The notes beneath the pieces were generated by a model. It saw only the letters and a list, made by a program, of their open reading frames with translations. It made no database searches and was not told where the DNA came from. A stretch of 37,004 bases of DNA from Candidatus Heimdallarchaeota archaeon (GTDB lineage: Archaea; Asgardarchaeota; Heimdallarchaeia; Heimdallarchaeales; Heimdallarchaeaceae). The stretch is from contig JAUWPI010000007.1 of the NCBI GenBank assembly GCA_030611665.1, positions 1 through 37,004 of the forward strand. The letters run 5' to 3'. A program made the position numbers and the translations under genes. Below, piece by piece: positions 24,902 through 32,143 of this stretch; the first letter of the stretch is position 1; the number at the start of each line of letters is the position of its first letter.

Positions 24902-26950
24902 ATGAGTAAAGAAAAGTGGGTAGTAACAGCAGCTTGGCCTTATGTGAATACTGTTCCACATTTAGGAACAATGTTACAATTGCTGAGTGGTGATGTTATA
25001 ACAAGATATCGAAAATTAAAGAAAGATGAAGTTGTATATGTTAGTGGTTCAGATGCCCATGGTACACCAATTGTAGTAGCAGCTGAAGCAGAAGGCATTT
25101 CTCCAAATGAGTTAGCGTTGAAATATCATCATAAAATAGTTAAGATTTTAGATGACTGGAATATTGATTTTGATAAGTATACAATAACAACAAACCCAAC
25201 CCACATTTCATATGTACAAGAACTACATAAAAAAATCCATGAAAATGGATATTATGTTTTAGAAGAAACAGAACAATATTATTGCAATCACTGTAACAGA
25301 TTCCTTCCAGATCGGTTTGTTGAAGGCACTTGTCCCCATTGTGGAGTAAAAGATGCAAGAGGAGATCAATGCACTAATCATGAATGTGAAAAGATGCTAA
25401 AACCTACAGATCTCATTGACCCATACTGCTCAACCTGTTCCAATACACCTGTTCTGAAAAAGACAAAACATTGGTACTTTGACTTACCAAGATTGGCGAG
25501 TGAACTCAAACAATTTGCTGAAAATAATCCTCATATTCCGCCGTTTGCCAAGCAAAAAGTCCTCAGTATGATTGAAGAAGGACTTATACAAAGACCTGTT
25601 TCAAGAGATTTATCTTGGGGGATATCAATAGCCCCTATCTTTGGAGAAGAATTCAATGACAAAGTCCTTTACGTTTGGTTTGAAAACGTTCTTGGATATG
25701 TTAGCACGGTTAAATTAATTGCTGAAGAACTTGGAAAACCTGAGATGTTTGAAGAATTTTGGCTTGACAAGAAAACAAAAACTGTTTTCTGTATTGGTAA
25801 AGATAACATCATTTTTCATGCTTTGTTATTCCCTGGTATGCTAATTGCATCTAAAGATTCGTACCCCTTACCTCATGCTATTGCAACAACAAACTTTTTG
25901 ATGTTTAAGGAAGGACCGTTTTCAAAATCAAAAGGTATTGGCATTTGGGGGGACGAAGCAGTAGCAACACTACCTGCAGATTATTGGCGATATTATCTTA
26001 TGATAAATAGACCCGAGCTCAAAGACTTTTATTTTGATTGGGGAGAATTCGCATCTACGGTGAACAATGATCTAAATGATGTAACAGGGAATTTTGTTCA
26101 TAGGATAATTACTTTTATCTCTCAACATTTCGACGGAAAGATTCCTAAGAGAGGAGAGTTGAATAAAGAGGATAAGGATTTACTTTCTCAAATAGAGGGA
26201 AGCATTCAGAAGTATAAGGAAGCCATGGAAAACTTCAAACTGAAAGACGCTACTTTAATTGCGATAAATGTTGCTAGACTTGGGAACCAATACTTCTCAA
26301 CAACCCAACCCTGGCATTTAATAAAAAATGATAAAGAAAGAACTGCTACTGTACTTAACCTCTCAGCTAAACTATCAGAGATTCTTTCCATTCTTCTATG
26401 GCCTATTATCCCAACTACATCTGAAAGTATTTGGGAATCTTTAGGATTTGAAGGACTTCCAGTTAGTAATGGAATCGATGTGATAGATTTAGCAATTACT
26501 AATGAAAATCAGATAGTTAAGAAATCCAAACCCGTATTTTACAAGATAAAGGGAGACGAGGTTAAGAAGAAACTAAAAGAAGTACGTAGTAAAACAAAAG
26601 TACAAAAGAAGGATGATAAAAAAATGAGCAAAATAAGCTATGATGAATTCAAGAATGTTGAACTGAAGATTGCAACAATAATAAGCGCCGAATCTCTAGA
26701 GAAAAGCCGAAATCTAATCAAATTACAGGTAGATTTAGGGGGGGAAAAAAGACAAATTCTGGCAGGGATCAAACAATATTATTCTCCAGAAAATCTCATT
26801 GGAAAGCAAATTGTGGTTGTTACCAATCTAAAACCAGCTACTTTGATGGGAGAAAAGTCTGAAGGCATGTTGCTTGCAGCTGATATTGATGGTGAACCCA
26901 TAATATTGCATCCAGATAAAGACGTACCACCTGGAACAGGAGTAAAATAA
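24902..26950 (+). CDS. metG: Methionyl-tRNA synthetase with fused C-terminal tRNA-binding OB domain
   Basis: A 682-residue class I synthetase that charges tRNA-Met. The HIGH-type motif is PYVNTVPHLG (about residues 14-23). Zinc knuckles come from CNHC, CPHC and CSTC with CTNHEC. The KMSKS-type motif is FSKSKG near residue 340. The helical anticodon domain follows. From about residue 578 comes an EMAP-II/Arc1p-like OB fold (DEFKNVELKIATI, then GMLLAAD), joined by a lysine-rich linker. Many archaea encode that domain separately. An internal ATG at 26624 with GGATGAT six bases upstream could start the OB domain alone. It is preceded by 304 gene-free bases. Confidence 0.96.
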   Translation: MSKEKWVVTAAWPYVNTVPHLGTMLQLLSGDVITRYRKLKKDEVVYVSGSDAHGTPIVVAAEAEGISPNELALKYHHKIVKILDDWNIDFDKYTITTNPTHISYVQELHKKIHENGYYVLEETEQYYCNHCNRFLPDRFVEGTCPHCGVKDARGDQCTNHECEKMLKPTDLIDPYCSTCSNTPVLKKTKHWYFDLPRLASELKQFAENNPHIPPFAKQKVLSMIEEGLIQRPVSRDLSWGISIAPIFGEEFNDKVLYVWFENVLGYVSTVKLIAEELGKPEMFEEFWLDKKTKTVFCIGKDNIIFHALLFPGMLIASKDSYPLPHAIATTNFLMFKEGPFSKSKGIGIWGDEAVATLPADYWRYYLMINRPELKDFYFDWGEFASTVNNDLNDVTGNFVHRIITFISQHFDGKIPKRGELNKEDKDLLSQIEGSIQKYKEAMENFKLKDATLIAINVARLGNQYFSTTQPWHLIKNDKERTATVLNLSAKLSEILSILLWPIIPTTSESIWESLGFEGLPVSNGIDVIDLAITNENQIVKKSKPVFYKIKGDEVKKKLKEVRSKTKVQKKDDKKMSKISYDEFKNVELKIATIISAESLEKSRNLIKLQVDLGGEKRQILAGIKQYYSPENLIGKQIVVVTNLKPATLMGEKSEGMLLAADIDGEPIILHPDKDVPPGTGVK

Positions 26951-27152
26951 AATCTCACTATTCTCCTCTTAGTTATTGTATTATCTCTGAAAATGCAATT
27001 AAGAGCACTTTCAGCGTTTGAGAATGAGTTTGTCACCATGTTTCTATGCTGAAGAAGTATATCAGCAAATTATGTGGAAACAGACAAGTATATTTCCCTA
27101 ATATTACACTTCTTTTAAATAGAAAATGAAAAAGTAGACTAGGTGTAACATT
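26951..27152. other. Intergenic stretch between metG and the second RHH gene
   Basis: About 200 A/T-rich bases hold a pyrimidine-rich tract right after metG (CTCACTATTCTCCTCTT), a possible terminator, and a TTTTAAAT box at 27113-27120. TTACAC at 27104-27109 and GTGTAA at 27143-27148 form a spaced inverted repeat around the likely start of transcription. AGGTG at 27141-27145 serves the RHH start. No coding frame stands out. Confidence 0.4.
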
Positions 27153-27308
27153 ATGAAATTAGTAACAGTCCATCTCCCTGATGAATTCCTTCATGATTTA
27201 GATGAATTAGTCAGATTAAAGAGATATCCAAATAGAAGTGAATGTATAAGAGTAGCAATTCGTGATTTATTAAAAGAAGAGATGTGGAATAAAAGCAACG
27301 CTTTCTAA
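27153..27308 (+). CDS. Short ribbon-helix-helix transcription regulator, 51 residues
   Basis: A minimal RHH protein that would be missed by a length cut-off. The strand KLVTVHLPDEFLHDLDELVR and the helices RYPNRSECIRVAIRDLL align with the 69-residue regulator at 12133 (RYASRSEAIRLALRDF). It has only six or seven residues after the fold. AGGTG seven bases before ATG at 27153 and a TATA-like TTTTAAAT about 35 bases upstream support expression. RHH proteins act as dimers and often regulate themselves. The target is unknown. It lies between metG and the convergent PHP gene. Confidence 0.85.
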   Translation: MKLVTVHLPDEFLHDLDELVRLKRYPNRSECIRVAIRDLLKEEMWNKSNAF

Positions 27309-27345
27309 TCTTCACACCTAATCTTTTTTATTTTCGTGCTTTCTT
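27309..27345 (+). terminator. T-rich tract after the short RHH gene
   Basis: TCTTTTTTATTTTCGTGCTTTC after the stop is a plausible archaeal T-run terminator between two convergent units. Confidence 0.4.
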
Positions 27346-27371
27346 ATGGACATCTTAGATAAAAACAGTTT

Positions 27372-28010
27372 TTAAAAATGAATTTGAAAAGTTCTTATAA
27401 TCTTTTCTTGAATGGTTAAATTAGTTCCTTCCCCAGTTGTTTTTCGTTTTCTTATAGCTTCTAGGACATCATCAATTGTTCCTAATTCTTCCTTACAAAC
27501 TGTGTATGCCATCCCTATATCCTTTAGTCTATGTGCATCACTTCCCCCTGTTTCAGGAAGATTGTACTCAATAGCCATTTGTTTTGCTTTCTTGTTAAAA
27601 GATTTAATGGGACATGATCCATTTACCGTCTCTACAGCTATCTCCTTCAAATTGTAGATAACCTTACCAATCCCCCTGCGAGTAAAATCGAAGGGATGAG
27701 GTATTGTAGCTAATCCTCCCATTTCAATTATTTTTTCAACTGTTTCTTCAGGACTTAAGCCTTTTTTAATTGTTTCTTCTATTCCAAGTCCAATTACATG
27801 ACCTTTTTTAGTTGAAACTTCAACCCCTGGTATTATTAACAAACCATCAATTTTGAAATTTTCATGATGAAATTTTGTACTATTATGGTCTGTTATTGCT
27901 ATCCCACTTAATCCGTTTTTTTTAGCAATTTTGAGAATGTCTTTTGGATTGCTTTTACAATCGTTTGAAAACCAACTATGAACATGTAAATCGTATCTCT
28001 TTGCAGCCAT
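27372..28010 (-). CDS. PHP-domain metal-dependent phosphoesterase
   Basis: A 212-residue PHP protein. The metal ligands are in order: LHVHSWFSND (H9, H11 and a following Asp), ITDHNS, GVEVST, GHVIGLG, IPHPFDF and GGSDAH. The family hydrolyses phosphoester bonds of small molecules or nucleic-acid ends. It is not the RNase P protein Rpp30, which has a different barrel signature. The ATG at 28010 directly abuts the KH gene's stop at 28011, so it is the last gene of the aIF1A-side run. This placement suggests a role in RNA metabolism, but that is inference. Confidence 0.88.
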   Translation of the reverse strand: MAAKRYDLHVHSWFSNDCKSNPKDILKIAKKNGLSGIAITDHNSTKFHHENFKIDGLLIIPGVEVSTKKGHVIGLGIEETIKKGLSPEETVEKIIEMGGLATIPHPFDFTRRGIGKVIYNLKEIAVETVNGSCPIKSFNKKAKQMAIEYNLPETGGSDAHRLKDIGMAYTVCKEELGTIDDVLEAIRKRKTTGEGTNLTIQEKIIRTFQIHF

Positions 28011-28658
28011 TTACGATTCATCTTCTGCTTCTTCTTCAAAGACTATTCGTTCAAGTTCATCTAAATCAGTCACAGTTGCTACTGCTTCTTCGTCACCGTG
28101 AGCTAACCACAACTTATCTTGGTCACTCTTAAGGTCCCTCATTTTCTCCTCTAAGTATTTGTAAACTGTGCTATGTTTAGATCCATTTATTAGTCTAGTA
28201 AGTCCATCTCTCAGAATTTTTAACTTACTGAACTCTACTATTATTCCTATTGTATTTCCAAAAACTGATACATGAGCACCTGTTATTTGCTCTATTATGT
28301 TCCTTGTTCTCCCATTTTTACCAATAACTCTTGATCGCACTTCTCTTAATGAGTTTGGAGAAGTTCCGACAAGGTCTCGGAGTTGTATTAAGTCAAATCC
28401 CCAACTAGAATCTTTAATCTGAAAAACTTTCTGAGGACTGAACCCTCTCCCGACCGCCTTAACCATGTCTCTTGCACGCCACATATTAACGGGATCTTCA
28501 GAATCTTCCTCTATTGTAATGATAACATCTCCAGTCTTACTGTCTATCATCAACTTGCTTTCAGTTAATTCTTCTATCCTCTTCTTAGTGCTTCCTTTTG
28601 GACCTATCAGTACTGCAATCCTTTCCAATGGGATTCGTACTAGAAATTCGCTTGACAT
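28011..28658 (-). CDS. Dim2/Pno1-type KH-domain RNA-binding protein
   Basis: A protein of 215 residues from ATG at 28658, chosen because GGTG lies six bases upstream; TTG at 28670 would add four residues. It has two KH domains: the first with VLIGPKGSTKKRIEEL (GPKG), the second with SRVIGKNGRTRNIIEQITG (GKNG). The tail from about residue 195 is acidic. Archaeal homologues of eukaryotic Dim2/Pno1 bind the 3' end of 16S rRNA during small-subunit assembly, together with RIO kinases. The order aIF1A, RIO1, KH is common in archaea, which supports the call. Confidence 0.92.
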   Translation of the reverse strand: MSSEFLVRIPLERIAVLIGPKGSTKKRIEELTESKLMIDSKTGDVIITIEEDSEDPVNMWRARDMVKAVGRGFSPQKVFQIKDSSWGFDLIQLRDLVGTSPNSLREVRSRVIGKNGRTRNIIEQITGAHVSVFGNTIGIIVEFSKLKILRDGLTRLINGSKHSTVYKYLEEKMRDLKSDQDKLWLAHGDEEAVATVTDLDELERIVFEEEAEDES

Positions 28659-28670
28659 AGTTAACACCAA

Positions 28671-29471
28671 TTATATTTCCAAAGTTTGTATTTTAGGGCT
28701 AGGGGGAGAATCTGTTATTTGTTCATAAAGTTCTTCATTTGGGAGTATTTCTACACCGAGAGAACTGAAATAACGGTTAATATTTTTTATGTCTCTAAAT
28801 AGAAAAGCTGAGGCATAAGGGTGATCAAGCAATACTGCTTGCGAAACATCAATAAAAACTGGATCTTGCTTTAACATTAATATGTTATACTCACTCAAAT
28901 CAGCATGAATTAGTTTCGCATCTTCATACAGTTTTGTCATATAATCCAGAATCTTCGCATATAATTTATGCGGTTTCTTAACTTTACTATCTTTAAGAAG
29001 GGGAGCTGCTTTCTCACTCTTTCCAATAAATTCCATAACTAGAACGTTTTTCTGAACTACTATGGGTATTGGTGATCTTACACCTATTTTATTCATTCGC
29101 TTAAGATTCTTAAATTCCTTTTTAGCCCATGTATAAATGAACGCATATGTTCCTTTTTTGTAGTTTTTAAAGCGGGGATCTCCTTTCACATATATCCAAT
29201 TTTTCTTAAATTCTGCGGAAGCTGTTCGATATATCTTGATAGCAAGTTCCTCTTTTTTCACACCATAACCATGATAAACATTAGCTTCTTTTCCAGTAGA
29301 AATACAAAAACCGATGTCGCTTAAGATCCCCGTATTCATCATTTTTACAATAAGCATGCTCGTTTGAAAATCAAATACACTCTCAATTGATTTTAAAGTA
29401 TTTGAATCCTTCTCCCGAATGCGACTCTTGTCTATTCTTTGGTCAATAGAAGCTATCTCTTTATCTGACAT
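28671..29471 (-). CDS. RIO1-family atypical serine kinase
   Basis: A 266-residue RIO kinase/ATPase of late small-subunit maturation. The nucleotide loop is ISTGKEANVYHG, the lysine sits in LAIKIYRT, the hinge is VLVMEFIG, the catalytic loop is IHADLSEYNIL and the metal-binding Asp is in FIDVSQAV. The ISTGKEA and IDxSQAV forms favour RIO1 over RIO2, and the winged helix of RIO2 is absent. ATG at 29471 follows GTGAT with good spacing. The KH gene starts within 12 bases of its stop. Confidence 0.94.
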   Translation of the reverse strand: MSDKEIASIDQRIDKSRIREKDSNTLKSIESVFDFQTSMLIVKMMNTGILSDIGFCISTGKEANVYHGYGVKKEELAIKIYRTASAEFKKNWIYVKGDPRFKNYKKGTYAFIYTWAKKEFKNLKRMNKIGVRSPIPIVVQKNVLVMEFIGKSEKAAPLLKDSKVKKPHKLYAKILDYMTKLYEDAKLIHADLSEYNILMLKQDPVFIDVSQAVLLDHPYASAFLFRDIKNINRYFSSLGVEILPNEELYEQITDSPPSPKIQTLEI

Positions 29472-29659
29472 ATTATCACTATTAACTATTTTTTTATTAA
29501 GAGTGTTTTTGGGCTCTTAGGCATGGTCATCAATGGAGGAGATGAGGTGGAAACCTTTCTTTCAATAGTAATGAAACACTTACAATAAATAAAACTATTG
29601 CTCAATCAAAGAAAATATAGACATAAGTTACTTATCTATGAAGAATGGAAAAAGAGTGT
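29472..29659. other. Gap between aIF1A and RIO1 genes
   Basis: This 188-base A/T-rich gap, read on the minus strand, carries the RIO1 ribosome binding site and a run of AAAAAAATAG close to it. A short stretch at 29521-29560 is richer in G (GGAGGAGATGAGGTGG) but shows no frame or clear fold. It may allow RIO1 a separate promoter. Confidence 0.4.
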
Positions 29660-30034
29660 TTAAATAATAAAATCTTCTGGAATATGTTTGTTGTTTATTA
29701 GCCATCTCACTTCGTTCTTTCTGAAGCGATGCACTAATTCACCTTTTTCATCGGGCTTCATCCCATACTGGGGCATTATAATGACAATATCTCCAACTCT
29801 ACACCACATTCTTTTCCTGTATTTGCCTGGAATACGGATTTGCCTTGTAAAACCATCTAAACATTTCACAAGCAAAATACTTGCACCAAGAATTTGCAGA
29901 ACAATTCCAAAAAACTCTCCTGTTTTAGGTAATTGTGCTCTAATCGCATCAGAATCAGCGGTTACCCAACCTGAATATGTTCTTTTATATGGCTTTTTTT
30001 TGCCCTTTGTCGGTTTCTTTTTCTTCTTACTCAA
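29660..30034 (-). CDS. Translation initiation factor aIF1A
   Basis: A 124-residue OB-fold factor that binds the A site of the small ribosomal subunit during initiation. A basic N-terminal tail (KKKKKPTKGKKKPYKR) precedes the OB core GEFFGIVLQILGASILLVKC, then RIPGKYRKRMWCRVGDIVII and the QYGMKPDEKGELVHRF end, all typical of the family. The start is TTG at 30034 with GAGGA upstream. It is divergent from aIF2-beta across a 129-base promoter region. The name is based on clear family likeness. Confidence 0.95.
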   Translation of the reverse strand: MSKKKKKPTKGKKKPYKRTYSGWVTADSDAIRAQLPKTGEFFGIVLQILGASILLVKCLDGFTRQIRIPGKYRKRMWCRVGDIVIIMPQYGMKPDEKGELVHRFRKNEVRWLINNKHIPEDFII

Positions 30035-30163
30035 ATATAATCCTCATTTCTAAAAAGAGAAAGGGCTTAAAATATTTTGTTGTTAAGCTGAAATTGTTGG
30101 GAAAAGAAGTTTCAAACGAAACAAACAAAAAGGTAAGGGGTAAAAAACTCTTGAGGCAATAAG
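30035..30163. promoter_or_regulatory. Divergent promoter region of the translation gene clusters
   Basis: This 129-base spacer lies between the TTG of aIF1A and the ATG of aIF2-beta. At 30069-30078 AAAATATTTT is a perfect palindrome and can act as a TATA-like box on both strands. It lies 35 bases from the aIF1A start and 86 from the aIF2-beta start. GAGGC seven bases before 30164 is the aIF2-beta ribosome binding site. The two-way use is inference. Confidence 0.45.
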
Positions 30164-30574
30164 ATGGAATATGATGAATTATTCGAAAGAGCAAGAAAAA
30201 ACCTACCAGAAAAAGTGTTCGAACAATCAAGATTCGAAATTCCAACCATTCATTCAGTGATTGAAGGAAATAAGACCTTTATAGTTAATATCAGAGAGGT
30301 TTTAGAACGAATTAACAGAGAAACAAACCACTTTCTCAAATTTATGGCAGGAGAGTTAGCTGCTTCAGTAACAATGGAAGGCGCTCGTGCAGTATTTTCT
30401 GGAAAACATGCCAAAGTAACACTCCAAACACTCCTTGAGAGATATGTTAAAGAATACGTTATTTGTGCGGAATGTGGAAAACCAGATACACAGTTAGTAA
30501 TAGAAACAAGACTTCTAAGAAAACGTTGTGATGCTTGCGGGGCAGCGATATCTGTTAAACCTTTACGAAAATAA
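30164..30574 (+). CDS. Translation initiation factor aIF2 subunit beta
   Basis: A 136-residue beta subunit of the factor that delivers initiator tRNA. The N-terminal helix binds the gamma subunit (YDELFERARKNLPE). The central alpha-beta domain has INRETNHFLKFMAGELA and GARAVFSGKH. The C-terminal zinc ribbon is CAECGKPDT with CDACGA. Length and all domains are typical. DUF424 follows after 24 bases with its own GGTGA site, then NMD3, forming one translation-linked operon. Confidence 0.96.
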   Translation: MEYDELFERARKNLPEKVFEQSRFEIPTIHSVIEGNKTFIVNIREVLERINRETNHFLKFMAGELAASVTMEGARAVFSGKHAKVTLQTLLERYVKEYVICAECGKPDTQLVIETRLLRKRCDACGAAISVKPLRK

Positions 30575-30598
30575 ATCAAAAACAAAGGTGAGATCTTT

Positions 30599-30916
30599 AT
30601 GTCTTCTTCCTTCTTTATCAAAGTAATAGACCAGTCAAGAGAAAGGTTAGTAGCTGCATGTGATGAAGAAATTATGGATATGGAACTCTTAAGCCATGGA
30701 GTTAAGATTAAGGTGAGTAGAATTTTTTATGGTGTTGAACTAGTTTCTGCAGATGAATTATTACAGGAAGTTAAAAGAAGCACATCTGTTAATGTAATAG
30801 GAACAAGAGCAGTAGAACTTCTTGTAAAAAATCGATTTATTCATGAGGAAGCAATATTATGGTTTGACCATCCAGACAAAAAGACAAAAGTTGGCCATGC
30901 GATGATGGTAAAATAA
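30599..30916 (+). CDS. DUF424 family archaeal protein
   Basis: A 105-residue protein of the archaeal DUF424 family. Visible are the N-terminal strand FIKVIDQSRERLVAACDEEI, the FYGVELVSADELL loop and VNVIGTRAVELLVKNRFI, with the C-terminal WFDHPDKKTKVGHAMMV. It is often encoded beside aIF2-beta, as here, which suggests a translation link, but the function is unknown. GGTGA seven bases before ATG at 30599 supports the start. Confidence 0.88.
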   Translation: MSSSFFIKVIDQSRERLVAACDEEIMDMELLSHGVKIKVSRIFYGVELVSADELLQEVKRSTSVNVIGTRAVELLVKNRFIHEEAILWFDHPDKKTKVGHAMMVK

Positions 30917-30969
30917 ACAAGAAAAGGCTTATTTGGGTTTAAGTGAAGAATATATTGTAAAGGGTGAGT

Positions 30970-32073
30970 ATGATTTCTGAAAGAGGAAGATTTTGCGCTA
31001 TTTGTGGTGCTATGGATGAAGTGCTTCTTGACAACCTGTGCGAAACATGTTACAAGAAAGAACACCCTCTTGAGATTGAACTGCTAAAAAGCCTGAATGT
31101 TGCAATATGCACTGATTGCGGCGAGCTTAGAGTTCTAAGCACACGTATAGATCCAGGAGTAGGGGACGAGAGTCTGGAAGAGGTTATAAGGGAAGTTGTC
31201 AGAAGCGCTGTTTTATCTAAATTTCGCTCAGGATACCCTTATGATGTTGAATTTGAAGATGATATAAGAAATGACAAAATCATGAATTATGGTGTCAAGG
31301 AATTCAAACTTAGAACAAAAATAACTCTACAACCTCATGAAGAATTCTCTCCCTTTGAGAAAGATTTTGTCACTAGGTTGAAAATGAAGAGAACTATTTG
31401 TAATGATTGTTCACAACACAAAGCTGGTTATTTTGAAGCAATTCTTCAAGTGCGAGCAGCAGATAAGAGAAAACTTACAGACGATGAGTTAGATAGGTTT
31501 GAAGGTATAATTAATACAATGATGAAACAATACGAAGATGCAAAATTATCTTACATATTAGATATGGAAGTTGTACCTGATGGCATTACTGCTCAAGTGA
31601 GTACAAAATTATTAGCTTCTAATTTAGCTAGAGAAATACAAGCAATAACTGCAGGAAAACTCTCCCTTGCCTATGAACTCAAAACAACAAAAAGAGATGG
31701 AACAGAAGTTTATCAAAACACCTACCTTGTTCGATTACCAGAATTTGGTAAGGATGATATTATAGAATATGAGAAAGATATTTGGAAAATACGCGCAATC
31801 AACGATGATCAGATGCGATTAGAATCACTAACAGATCACAAAGAAAGACAAATTGTAAGAAAAAGAGTGGAAAAAAGCGCTAAAAAACTGAATGATTTCC
31901 TAGTTCCTCGTGAGTATATGCTTGTTTCTACAGAGGGTCAAACCGTTGTAATGATGGCTATGGACAATTATGAGAACTTTGACGATAATTTAGAGAGACT
32001 ACCTTTTAACAAAGAGGTAGGTTCAACCATTAAGGGTTTCTTATTGGATGAAAAGAACTATTATATCGAGTGA
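30970..32073 (+). CDS. nmd3: NMD3 family ribosome-assembly protein
   Basis: An archaeal NMD3 of 367 residues from ATG at 30970; GTG at 30964 is the longer alternative. Both starts lie within GGGTGAGTATG, so the choice is open. The N-terminal zinc region has four pairs, CAIC, CETC, CTDC and CNDC, as in yeast Nmd3. The central domain EAILQVRAADKRKL and the TKLLASNLAREIQAITAGK segment also match. Eukaryotic Nmd3 is the export adaptor of the 60S subunit. The archaeal protein is shorter, lacks the export tail and presumably acts on the large subunit. It is the last gene after aIF2-beta and DUF424. Confidence 0.93.
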   Translation: MISERGRFCAICGAMDEVLLDNLCETCYKKEHPLEIELLKSLNVAICTDCGELRVLSTRIDPGVGDESLEEVIREVVRSAVLSKFRSGYPYDVEFEDDIRNDKIMNYGVKEFKLRTKITLQPHEEFSPFEKDFVTRLKMKRTICNDCSQHKAGYFEAILQVRAADKRKLTDDELDRFEGIINTMMKQYEDAKLSYILDMEVVPDGITAQVSTKLLASNLAREIQAITAGKLSLAYELKTTKRDGTEVYQNTYLVRLPEFGKDDIIEYEKDIWKIRAINDDQMRLESLTDHKERQIVRKRVEKSAKKLNDFLVPREYMLVSTEGQTVVMMAMDNYENFDDNLERLPFNKEVGSTIKGFLLDEKNYYIE

Positions 32074-32143
32074 ATTATCAGTTATTGTTTTAGTTGTGTA
32101 GATAAGTTTTTTATTTGTAATTAAACAGAGTTCTTCGATTATT

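Noticed and set aside
29521..29560. Minus-strand TTGATGA as a C box of a guide RNA
   Set aside because: No D box (CTGA) follows at suitable spacing before the RIO1 start.
29688..30053. Plus-strand 121-codon frame opposite aIF1A
   Set aside because: aIF1A is unmistakable on the minus strand. The antisense frame is a by-product of its codon use.
30250..30621. Minus-strand 123-codon frame opposite aIF2-beta
   Set aside because: aIF2-beta with its zinc ribbon is clear on the plus strand. The antisense product has no recognisable features.
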